Below, piece by piece: positions 21,646 through 30,474 of a stretch of DNA of 64,000 nt; position 1 is the stretch's first letter, and the number at the start of each line of letters is the position of its first letter. Made by a program: the position numbers and the translations under genes. The stretch lies in contig JAMWBK010000012.1 of assembly GCA_029953675.1 (NCBI GenBank), positions 372,001 to 436,000 on the forward strand, in the 5' to 3' direction. The notes below the pieces were generated by a model. The model did no database searches. It saw only the letters and a list, made by a program, of their open reading frames with translations, and had not been told where the DNA came from. The stretch is from Rhodosorus marinus. Taxonomy: Eukaryota; Rhodophyta; Stylonematophyceae; Stylonematales; Stylonemataceae.

Positions 21646-21800
21646 CTCTCTGTGGCGATATTCGAGCAGCATGCTTGCCGTGGCGCGGCATCGGCGCCTG
21701 GGTTTTCACTCTTCCCTACCTAGTTCTTAGTTCCTTTTCACGGTTTGCGTAGCGTTTTAGGCTATGCCAATAAAGCCAGTAAAGCCCAGAAAAAATCCGT
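21646..21800 (+). mobile_element. F2a 3' fragment
   Basis: It contains the last SLWRYSSSML codons, the stop, the hairpin (GCGTAGC / GCTATGC, about 21747-21767) and AATAAAGCCAGTAAAGCCCAG tail units. Together with 21346-21474 it forms an inverted pair around the F1 fragment, so one F2 copy may have been split or inverted. Confidence 0.75.
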
Positions 21801-21819
21801 AAATCGACCAAGGATATAA

Positions 21820-23605
21820 TGTGGCTAGGGGGCTGACCGAGATCGAAGCGATTGCACGTCGCGTCGGTTTGACTGTGGAAACAGAAAAATGTCGCTTTCT
21901 CCCCCCGAGGGACGTGTCGCTGGCCTCTCTGCCACCCACTCTGCGACTAATCAGCGAACGTGAAGGGTTCGAACACCACGGCGTCGGATTGGGGACTGAC
22001 AACTTTGTCCAAGCATCCTGCGAGCGAGTTTTGGCACGGCACAAGCAACTCACCGACGCCATTGAGCACCTACCCGACAGCATGCTGCAATCGGCCTGCT
22101 TGCTTTCCCGCTTTTGTGCCGGTCCCAGGCTCAACAACTGGTTGCGCAGCCTGCCTCCAGCTTGGGGCTCGTGGATCGCGGCTAAAGCCGACGAGATGAC
22201 CCTGCAACACTGGGGAACGCTCTTGGATGAGCCCCTCGATCTTGAAGCTGCTCCCGACAGGGACTTGATTCGTGCACAGATCGCTCTACCGTTGCGATTA
22301 GGGGGATTCGGCGTCGCAGACCGTGGGCTGGTATGCTCGCCAGGGGCGGTTGCCTCCTGGGCTACCGCGCTGCGAACGCTGGTGACCTTCCAGATGCGAA
22401 GTGCCTGCCTCTTGGCTCGAGATTTGACCAACGAGGATCCAGTGACCCTGCCGCCCCCGCTTTTGACAATTTATGATGCTCTTCAACACGCGTTCAGGAG
22501 GTGCAACGCCGTGCCGGACGCAAATCGGTCCCGCTTTCGTTCCTGGAGGGAGCTGTTATGGGGACGAGCTGAAGCGATTGAGGCGTGTCCCCTCGACCGA
22601 GTTCTTGCCGATGACGGAGAGGCTAGCCCCGGGTCACCTGTTGCAGACTACCCGGGTTTGAGCCGATTGTGGAGCTCCCGCACTGATGTGATTCAACATA
22701 GCCTCACCTGGGGCCAACACAGTGCCGCTCTCACATTCATGCTCAATTCTCCTCTCACGCCGCCTACCACTGCCGCTCGTCTCCGCGGCATGGGAGGCCA
22801 CCTCTCGCACTTGTGGTTAACCACTCTACCGTCGTCATTGAGTCATCGTCTCGATGCTTTCCAGTTCCGTTCTGCCGCACGGATCTATCTCGGTTTTGCC
22901 CCAGGCTCCGTGGCACTCTAATCGGCCGTCTTTCTGTCAGGGATGTGAGAGCCGGATTGACGCTTGTGGCTACCACTTCCTGGGTTCCTGCGGACTGTTG
23001 AGAGGTCTCCGTACGAGGCGTCACACTCGCCTCAAGTACATCCTCAGCGAATTTTTGACTCGGATAGGGCATACGGTTGAGGTTGAGTCGGAACTGCCCA
23101 CCAATCTCGGACTCTGCACCGCCCCGTTGTATAGCCGATCTCCTCGTCTCCGACGCTGCTGCCAGACGCTCAACATATGTGAACCTTGCGATTACCTGCC
23201 CCGTGGCCAGCGCCCACCTCACCGCAGCCTCCCGCCGCCGGGGGGCCGCGGCTTCAGCCCTTCAAAGAGTTAAGGAACGACGGTATGCTGAGAGCATAGC
23301 CAGTCTGCCTTGCGCTGAGGGTCGCTCTCACCGGTTCCAGCCATTCATTGTGGAAAGCTTTGGTCACGTGGATAAGTCGGGTTTAGAGTGGTTGCGGAAA
23401 TGTTTTGCTGAGCATCCTACTGAATATTTGGCGCTCTTGAGGCGTTTCAGTGTCTCCCTCTGGCGATATTCCAGCGAAATGCTTTCCGAGGCGCGCCATC
23501 GGCGCCTGGGGTTGCATGCTTCCCTCCCTAGTTATTAGTTCATCTTCACGCCTTGCGTAGCGCTTCAGGCTATGCTAGTAAAGTCCAGTCCAGTAAAGTC
23601 CACCT
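21820..23605 (+). mobile_element. F2b retrotransposon copy (366-codon frame plus REL)
   Basis: It starts just after RT motif C ('ctagggggctgaccgagatcg'), runs through thumb and linker in one 366-codon frame (21821-22921), then a frameshift at about 22898 leads into the CCHC and REL parts (22854-23538). Around 23098 a short change (PTNLGL versus PRSISDS) shifts the frame again. It ends LHASLPSY, with the hairpin and AGTAAAGTCC-type tail at about 23570-23605. Confidence 0.85.
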
Positions 23606-26600
23606 TGAAAGATGAGCTCGAACCTCTAAAGGAAGAGTTCAATAAATAGAGATGCGAGCGGCAGATATCCGGACGAGGCCCAGTTGGGTAATTCCTACGG
23701 GAACGCCAAGTAACCTCTTTTTGAAACTCCGGAAATCGCTGTTCGGAAAGACAATGATTCCAGTCAAGAATGGTTGAGGATGATAAGGAATCCCTGAGAA
23801 GAGGGTCGCTGTCGCTTACGAGTTGCAGTATAGGAAAGGACACTAAAAGCAGTGAAGCGCACGCGGGTTTATTCCTCGGTATTTCTAGAGTCGAATATAG
23901 TGGGTGCAGTATACTCCTTGAGTGCTAGAGGCTGGCACGAGGGATACGGAAATCGTGAGTGCCTAGCGAACTCAGTGCGGCAGACAAATGCTTTGAGAGC
24001 ATTACAGGAGGTAAGGTGAATCCCCATACCTCGATTTTGGAGGGCTGTAACTACATGTGCAGAAGGTTGGGATACAACTTTGCTTCCACTACTCACGAGT
24101 TGGTTTGAAGTGCGCGCAGACACTCCGGGGGACAGATGTGTGCATATAGTCCAGGAGCGCCCGCAGCATTTTGAGAACCAATACCTGGACGGAAATTTAT
24201 CTCCGAGGGGGAGAAGTTGAGATAGAAAATGAGATACAATTCTAAGCGGCAAGGCAACGGTCAATGATGCTAAACCATATCTATCCGTATTGCGTTATGG
24301 AGCAGGCAATTCGTAGTAAATGCCTGGACACGTGTTAGCAGATTACGACTGAGCCGCACGTATCGAATGCTCCCCTGAAGCTCCACGTGAATGCCTCTAT
24401 GTTCAGAAGAGTCTGTACAAGTTCAGATCTGGACCCCATAGCATAGGTCAATCGAAAAGGCCGTAACCAATCGAGGTTCCATATTGACTGAACTTAGATG
24501 GAGGGGTTCTGTGGCAGTCAGACTCGGTGCTGGCACGGTTACTAACACAGAGCCACTGTAGTCACCAGTATTGATTCGAATTTTGTCAGCTACCAGAGTA
24601 TCAGGGATCAAACCTCGCCAGGATTGGGTTTTTGCACGCTTGCACCTGCATAAACTTTTCCAAAAGCCCAAGGAGCTGAGAGACTGGTATTGCGAACACA
24701 GTGATCCTAGAAGCCATTATGGTTCGGAATATAAAAACAACGAAGAGGATCCACGTCACTCATACACCTGGTTTTGCTAGCATTTTCTATGCATAAAATG
24801 GAATTCCGACACACACTGCTGATACTTTGTCCCATGAACTTCTGCTTTTGGTTGGAGGCTGCGGAAAACTGGGGAAGGGCCTACAGTTGACTCTTTTTTG
24901 TGGTCTCGTTATCGATGATGACATTTCCAATGAAGTAGAGGGGGAGGTGAGTTGGGTCGATAAAGAATTGGGTCGATAAAGAATTGGGTCGCTACATAGA
25001 TGGCAGAAGTTTCGATGGAATTATCTGACCACCAAATGGAGTGAGAAATATCTTGGTTTTGGCGTTCGTGCAGTAAAAAAAATTCTGTAAGATTTGTTAG
25101 CGCGAGGCGAGGGCGTAAACCTGTTGAGTTGAAGTCGTTTTGAAACAAACGTGTCTTACCCTTTTGGAAGAACAGAGGGTTGTCAAAAATGCAGACATTT
25201 CTGTTCACGGTTGTTCTTCTCAGTCCTGCCGGGGAGAGATTCCTCAAAATACCCTTCTGATCTGTCAAAAAGCCAAAAAGCTTCCCGAATGTATCTTTCT
25301 GCATCAGATTCCTCAAGCGTCGCACTCTGTAGTTGAAAACTTCCCACACACCCAACATTCGCCTTCCCCTGCCCCCCCACCTCGCTCCGTCACTCGCTCC
25401 TGAACATCCGCTAGATATTCTCCTTGTGGTCTTGTTGGGTGAGGTTGGGCGCGTTCATGTTTGGCGATGAAAATTTTCGTTAAACCCTAAAAAACGGCAG
25501 GAACTTTTGGTTTTTCGTTTTTCGTTTTGGAAGTGCGCAGGGCCAATGGGGTATCCATGGCGCTGGAATAATTCACTCGCCTTCGTAAGCCATTTCAGCC
25601 GAACGCCCACACAGAAGCTGAAGAAACCTGTTCTGTATTTTTGGACAAAAGGAGGTCAACTGTCAAAAGTACGCATACCTTCCTGTCAACCGACTGTGTG
25701 GTTCCTGTTTTACATTCAGCAATTGCCTTGTTTGAAATACCATCCAACCCTATCCGGCGGTTTCCTCCACCTCTCGCGATGTAGATTAAATCCACACGCA
25801 CTACTCTTCCATATTCCTCCAGTTACTGGTGTAACAATCGTTAGAGCGACGTGTAGCAAGTTTTACTGCACGAACAAAGTTTTTCCTCTAACCACCGTAA
25901 ACAACGCCAGCAACTTAAAATTCTGCTTTTCTCTTTTTGGTTTCGAGGCCGCTCAAGACCACGTGCCCCAGACTAACAAACTCCAAAATGCTGCAATAAT
26001 TCCCCATCTTCGGACCCTGTTTTCCCCAAGGGCTCGTGCAGGAGTCATCGGTCCTGTATGGAAACTCCCTCGCCCTCAGATGTTCCCTCCCGTCAACATG
26101 CTCTTAAATCCTCCTAACTCCAATGGGTAAGAATTCGGAATGGGGGGGGAGGGTTAGGTGCGGATGCCACCATCCCTACCATCTATGTCCACTATCGCCC
26201 ACCGTCTCCAGCTTGGAAGCCGTCCCAACACCAAATTCTTCTCTGAATTGTTTTAGAGAAGAAAATAAGAGGATTCCCATGAAATTTGTCCCCCCCAAAA
26301 TTGGATGATGTAGGTTCTCCTTGGATCTAATTTATAAATGAAATATAAAATTTTACGTTGGTTCGTCCAATGAAAAGATGTGTTTGAAGTTGTCATCAAC
26401 TATTATTTGTTGAGAGGGTTCCAGTGGGCGAGAAAGACTCTCAAAAACAAGCACCAAACAAGAGTTTAGGGGCCCGAGGAGGTTGGGTTGCTGGAGGATG
26501 ACCGGAGTGCAACTGCCGGTCGCGGATCGAGACGTCTCCGAATGCTCGTTGTTTTGTTTACGTTTCTCCTTCATGGAGCGAAAGCGATGTTGTTTGAGGG

Positions 26601-26750
26601 CGATGAGAGACAATCCTGAGCCCGCGTCGAAGAAATGGGGGATTGAATGAGGCTCAAGGCGGGGAATTCGGTAACTGGGTATATCCCCGTTTGTTCTGGT
26701 TTTTTTCCGCTTCAGCAGAGCGAACGAAAATTCGTTGCAGAGGATCGCTA
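23606..26750. other. Region without supported genes
   Basis: No F1 or F2 sequence and no clear host gene. The minus strand has several fragments that read like decayed coding sequence (24264-23869; 24671-24423 plus a neighbouring frame; 25358-24909), and the plus strand has an open run of 207 codons at 25507-26130. None shows a domain, signal peptide or plausible splice structure. It could be an old gene or a different mobile element. Confidence 0.35.
24952..24991. repeat. 16-bp tandem repeat, 2.5 copies
   Basis: TTGGGTCGATAAAGAA is repeated exactly twice, followed by a partial third copy (TTGGGTCG). A simple local repeat. Confidence 0.85.
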
Positions 26751-26752
26751 GG

Positions 26753-26760
26753 TATAAATA
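26753..26760 (+). promoter_or_regulatory. TATA box of the VWA gene
   Basis: TATAAATA lies 170 bp upstream of the ATG at 26923, a good match to the TATA consensus. The implied 5' UTR is about 140 nt. Confidence 0.55.
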
Positions 26761-26922
26761 TGACTCCGTATCCCGAGTCGCTGCCTGAGGTAACACGGAA
26801 GAATTTTTCACGTAGGGCATAGTAGATCAACCCCTAGTGGCAGCTTCAGACAGAGACCGTGTGAGAACGTAAAGTGTGAGAGAGGAAATTAGGAGATAGA
26901 CGAAGGGCTTGCCCCGGTCGCA

Positions 26923-29190
26923 ATGAAGTTCTCAGCCGCAGTCTGTTTGGTGCTCGTAGCACTATGCGGGTCCGCCCTGAGTGGACCGGTCGCGGCGCCG
27001 TTGAGCTCGAGACCTAATAGCCCACTATTACCGTGCTCCGATTTTGCTGATATGTACGAGATTGTGAAGATCGGTGTGGAGAACAAGAGGTGCTACAATC
27101 TGCTCGCCGATGGGACCGGAACAAAGGTCGGAACACTGTGTGTGAAAGTCCAGGAGCTACCCAACGGAAAAACTTGCATCCAGTTCTCATTTGTCGCCGA
27201 CGATCGATGGGAGTTCTACGAACTTGAGGCTGGCGCGGCGCAGGGATGCGCGCTTAATCTGAGGTCCGACCCCTTCCTAGTTTCTGCCAGGGGCTGGTTC
27301 AAGTCGAAGAAACTCTACGTTTGCCTGAACAAGTTCGAGGCGTTCCCAGGATCAGACGGAGATGGATGCTGTAACGGAACGCTTTGTCTGTACCCAGCCG
27401 TAAAGGCACGCAGAGGATATGTAGATGTTTATGTACTTCCGGAAATTGGTGAAAAGGATTGCAAGCAAAAGAGTGGTGACGACTTTGTTGGTTGCAGGGT
27501 TCCCTTGGTCTGCAAGGACCCGGATACCCCAACACCAACGCCAACGCCAACACCCCGAGTGGAATTGCCGTGCCAGGATTACGCAGATGAGTTTTCCAGT
27601 GTTATGATTGGAAACGAAGAGAACAAGACGTGTTTCCAGCTCCGTGCCAACGGAGCTGCTGATGGTGACCGCGTCGGAACCTTGTGCCTGAGTGTGAGAT
27701 CGGCTCGCGAGAAAACTTGCGTCGTCTTTTCTTTCATCGCGTTGGCCCCGTACGTATTCAAGGGCGCGAAGGCAGGCTTAGCGAATGATTGTGCCGATGA
27801 AAACGAACACCCATTCCAGGAAATGAAGGAAGGTTCATTCAAGCACAAGAAAATATACGTGTGCCTGAACAAGTTTAGCTCACCGCCTGGAGTTGATAAG
27901 GACGGATGCTGCAATGAAGACATTTGTATGTTCTCGCAGGTAACTGCGGTGGACTCGAGTTCTTATAATCCAAAAAAGATAACAGCTTCTCCCAAGGACG
28001 GCCGTAAAGGTTGCGAGGAGGCAGATAATGGTGCCGACACTCAATGCAATGTACCCTTGATCTGCACAAACCCGACGCCGACGCCAACACCGACACCAAC
28101 ACCGACGCCAACACCGACGCCAACACCGACGCCAACACCGACGCCAACACCGACGCCAACACCGACGCCAACACCGACGCCAACACCGACGCCAACACCG
28201 ACGCCAACACCGACGCCAACACCGACGCCAACACCGACGCCAACACCGACGCCAACACCGACGCCAACACCGACGCCAACACCGACGCCAACACCGACGC
28301 CAACACCGACGCCAACACCGACGCCAACACCGACGCCGACACCGACGCCGACACCGACGCCAACACCGACGCCGACACCGACAGCGACACCATCACTGGC
28401 GCCAACCCCACCGTGCGACGCGAGGGACGTGGATTATTGTTTTTCGTTTGATTATTCGAGCTCGATCTGGGATCCGATCAACGGCCTGAACGGTGGAGGA
28501 AGTACGGAGAAGTTTGAGTCGCAGAAGGAGCTGGTTGTGGGAGTCATCGAGAGACTCGACGTACAGGACGTCCAAGGCCTCAACCGGTACGGGTTTGTGA
28601 TATTTGGAGGAAGTTCAGGAGGAACGTGGGAGGGTAACGATACACGCCCGGATTTGTCCCGAAAGGTTGTTGATCCGTTGACGCATTCGGAGGCCGTTAT
28701 TGAGGCGGTCTTAACATTGCAGTCTCCAGCGTTAGTACCTGAGAATGAGATCGTGGTGCAGAACACGAACATTGAGAAGGGTCTGCGGTTCTGCGAGGAG
28801 ATTCTCAACGAGAACAATAACATGAGATCCAAGGTCCTGATTCTGACGAGCGATGGGCGGGCGACCAGAGGCAAAGGTCGCAACAATACCAGCACAAGTC
28901 CAATTGATAATGAGCTTGTGGCACAGGCTTTGGCAATTCAGGAGAGTGGAATCATCATCGTAACAGCGGCGACAACTGAAACGATTGACGATGCATACTT
29001 GCCAGTGTTCGATGTCCTGTCATCGAATGGAAAAGCGATTGTGACGGAAAAACAAGAAGACTTCGAATTACTGATTGAGGAAATCGTCGAGGACCTCTGT
29101 GGTGGTTTGGAAACACCGACGCCGACACCGACGCCGACACCGACGCCGACGCCGGGAGTAGAAGAGACGGCTCCACCAACCCCACCGTGA
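26923..29190 (+). CDS. Secreted protein: two 12-Cys domains, long Pro-Thr linker, VWA domain
   Basis: 755 residues, no intron. The signal peptide is about residues 1-21. Two copies of an unnamed domain (about 36-198 and 213-380) each carry 12 Cys at matching positions, with GTLC, a [10 protein letters not shown] / [10 protein letters not shown] strand and a GCC pair. A short Pro-Thr linker separates them. Residues about 382-492 are a (Pro-Thr)n linker from a 12-bp repeat. A VWA domain (about 498-728) has a complete MIDAS: DYSSS (DxSxS), a Thr in NTNIEKG, and Asp in LTSDG. A short Pro-Thr tail follows. VWA with MIDAS binds ligand through a divalent metal; the Pro-Thr region is probably an extended, possibly glycosylated stalk. 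No transmembrane segment or anchor is seen, so a secreted matrix or adhesive role is inferred. The stop codon sits where the preceding 'PTPPC' pattern would have Cys (TGC to TGA). Confidence 0.9.
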   Translation: MKFSAAVCLVLVALCGSALSGPVAAPLSSRPNSPLLPCSDFADMYEIVKIGVENKRCYNLLADGTGTKVGTLCVKVQELPNGKTCIQFSFVADDRWEFYELEAGAAQGCALNLRSDPFLVSARGWFKSKKLYVCLNKFEAFPGSDGDGCCNGTLCLYPAVKARRGYVDVYVLPEIGEKDCKQKSGDDFVGCRVPLVCKDPDTPTPTPTPTPRVELPCQDYADEFSSVMIGNEENKTCFQLRANGAADGDRVGTLCLSVRSAREKTCVVFSFIALAPYVFKGAKAGLANDCADENEHPFQEMKEGSFKHKKIYVCLNKFSSPPGVDKDGCCNEDICMFSQVTAVDSSSYNPKKITASPKDGRKGCEEADNGADTQCNVPLICTNPTPTPTPTPTPTPTPTPTPTPTPTPTPTPTPTPTPTPTPTPTPTPTPTPTPTPTPTPTPTPTPTPTPTPTPTPTPTPTPTPTPTPTPTPTPTPTPTPTPTPTPTATPSLAPTPPCDARDVDYCFSFDYSSSIWDPINGLNGGGSTEKFESQKELVVGVIERLDVQDVQGLNRYGFVIFGGSSGGTWEGNDTRPDLSRKVVDPLTHSEAVIEAVLTLQSPALVPENEIVVQNTNIEKGLRFCEEILNENNNMRSKVLILTSDGRATRGKGRNNTSTSPIDNELVAQALAIQESGIIIVTAATTETIDDAYLPVFDVLSSNGKAIVTEKQEDFELLIEEIVEDLCGGLETPTPTPTPTPTPTPGVEETAPPTPP
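28069..28391. repeat. 12-bp coding minisatellite (Pro-Thr linker)
   Basis: About 27 units of CCGACGCCAACA or close variants, nearly homogeneous in the middle and more varied (CCGACGCCGACA) at the 3' end. It encodes Pro-Thr-Pro-Thr. Homogeneity at synonymous sites implies recent expansion or gene conversion, so length is likely variable between individuals. Open frames on the other strand and in the shifted frame here are artefacts of the repeat. Confidence 0.95.
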
Positions 29191-29331
29191 GACGATTGAC
29201 GCTCCATACTTGCCAGTGTTCGATGCTCTGGCATCGTCTGGAGAAGCGATCGTGACGAAAAGCAAGAAGATTTCGAATTGTTGATTGAGGATATCGTAGA
29301 GGCCGTCTGCGGTGAGCTAGAGGAACACTGA
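29191..29331 (+). pseudogene. Duplicated VWA C-terminus just past the stop codon
   Basis: The sequence after the stop repeats the end of the VWA domain (ETID..YLPVFDxLxSxGxAIVT, then ISNC after a one-base shift; the other frame reads a LLIEDIVE-like end). It matches about 28975-29100 with scattered substitutions. It is a remnant of a second VWA module, now outside the reading frame. Confidence 0.75.
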
Positions 29332-29334
29332 ACA

Positions 29335-29596
29335 CCAAATCTCGAAGTCCAATAGTTGGAAGTCATTGACTGCTTACTGGATTGATAGCCCTGAATTAAA
29401 ATCAGTTACTTGGCTTGTTGAGAATTGAAGATGCTCCAAGTAGTAAGGCAATCTGCGGGATGTGGTTACGCGGGAATTTTTGGAGATTATGCCGCTCGCA
29501 CATAAGCGCGTAGCTGCTATGTCCCGGACCGGCTCGGAATGTTCCTGCGCGGGGAATTTGAGGTTTTGCAAAGTCTGTACATGACGTAGCTAGCGG
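29335..29596. other. Spacer, nothing recognised
   Basis: Sequence between the VWA gene and the next F2 copy. AATTAAAA near 29394 could serve as a polyA signal of the VWA gene. No gene or element end is seen. Confidence 0.3.
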
Positions 29597-29933
29597 CCTC
29601 GGCGCGAGCGGTCCAGTCCGCGGGTGCCTCGCAAGTGCCGGCTCGGGTGCAGAAAATGGTGGTGGTTGGTGATCTGAGTCGAGCGGCACGGGTCTTGGAG
29701 GGACATGCGCCAGTCTTCACCTATGATAACCGGCTGGCGGAACCGACATCCACCCTTATTTCCGTCGTCCAAAGTGATGTTCCAAGCCAAATTTGCGCCC
29801 TTTCTCGACGACCAGCGCGGGCCCGCCTTCGCATAGACATGACACTCCGCGAGTCCGATTTGGAGAAACTTCTCCGCCCCTCCCGCCGCGGACGTTCCCC
29901 TGGGCCTTCAGGCCTTCTCACGGAATCGAACGA

Positions 29934-30002
29934 ACGAATGGTTTAATCGGAGGCTGAAAGAAAAAACCCCGAGGGGAAAAAAAGACTAAGTGCGGCGAAG
30001 AA
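29934..30002 (-). mobile_element. F1 3'-terminal fragment nested in F2
   Basis: About 65 bp: the plus strand reads 'gaacgaacgaatggtttaatcgg', A-runs around CCCCGAGGGG, then 'gactaagtgcggcgaa'. GAATC occurs directly before and after it, a 5-bp target-site duplication. The interrupted F2 site (CGGAATTAATGCAGG) is seen whole at about 49820. Confidence 0.85.
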
Positions 30003-30316
30003 TCATTGCAGGCCCTGAGCGAGACGGGCAGACGCGCATTGGTGAAGCACCGTGGGCACAATTACGGCGGGCACAGTTTTGCTTGCTTGCGAAAGCCGAC
30101 CACTCCCCTGAGCACCCGCATCTTCGGCACATCGAGAAGATTGATAACATGTGGAATCTAGCGGGAGGTGGCTATGCCAGCAACTGCGTCAGCGTGTCAC
30201 AGCTTTTCTGGCTCCTCTCCAAGTGGGCGTGGGGTTTTATGGGGATGCAGACTGATTACCCATGCGACTGAGCTCGAGCGGGCCACTAAGCCGGTACGGG
30301 GCATCTTGGTTGTTAT

Positions 30317-30351
30317 CGAAAGTGTTCCGGAAGATTTCCGGAACACTTTCG
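30317..30351. repeat. Perfect 16-bp inverted repeat, 3-nt loop, inside F2 RT motif A
   Basis: CGAAAGTGTTCCGGAA (30317-30332), GAT, then its exact complement (30336-30351). Other F2 copies have only the right half at this site. The left arm is therefore an added inverted copy that lengthens the frame by a few codons. Confidence 0.9.
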
Positions 30352-30474
30352 ACTGCGTATCCCGGACCCACGCACTGGAGGTGGTTCGAAGGGTGTTTCC
30401 GGAGGCTTGGACTGTTTTAGCTGGGATTTACCAAGGAGAGGGGCCTCCCCTATACGTTTGACGGGGTTGAATTT

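Larger units (their letters stand above)
29597..30470 (+). mobile_element. F2 retrotransposon fragment (pre-RT region to RT motif A), with nested F1 and an inverted repeat
   Basis: It carries the segment before the RT (VQKMVVVGDLSRAARVLEG), the RESDLEKLLRPSRRGRSPGPSG block, and, after the nested F1 fragment, fingers and palm up to DFRNTFDCVSRTHALEVV. It ends at about 30460 before motif B, so the 3' half is missing. Frameshifts are frequent. The loss of a 3' end in a family that normally truncates at the 5' end implies deletion. Confidence 0.75.

Noticed and set aside
25507-26130. 207-codon plus-strand ORF
   Set aside because: No domain, no signal peptide, low-complexity spread of residues; one open run of this length is not surprising in 64 kb read in six frames. 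Left as part of the unresolved region.
27875-28451. Open frames rich in Leu-Ala-Ser-Val (minus) and Asp-Ala-Asn-Thr (plus, shifted) across the Pro-Thr repeat
   Set aside because: They are frame and strand shadows of the 12-bp minisatellite, which has no stop in these frames. The Pro-Thr frame joins signal peptide, two Cys domains and VWA.
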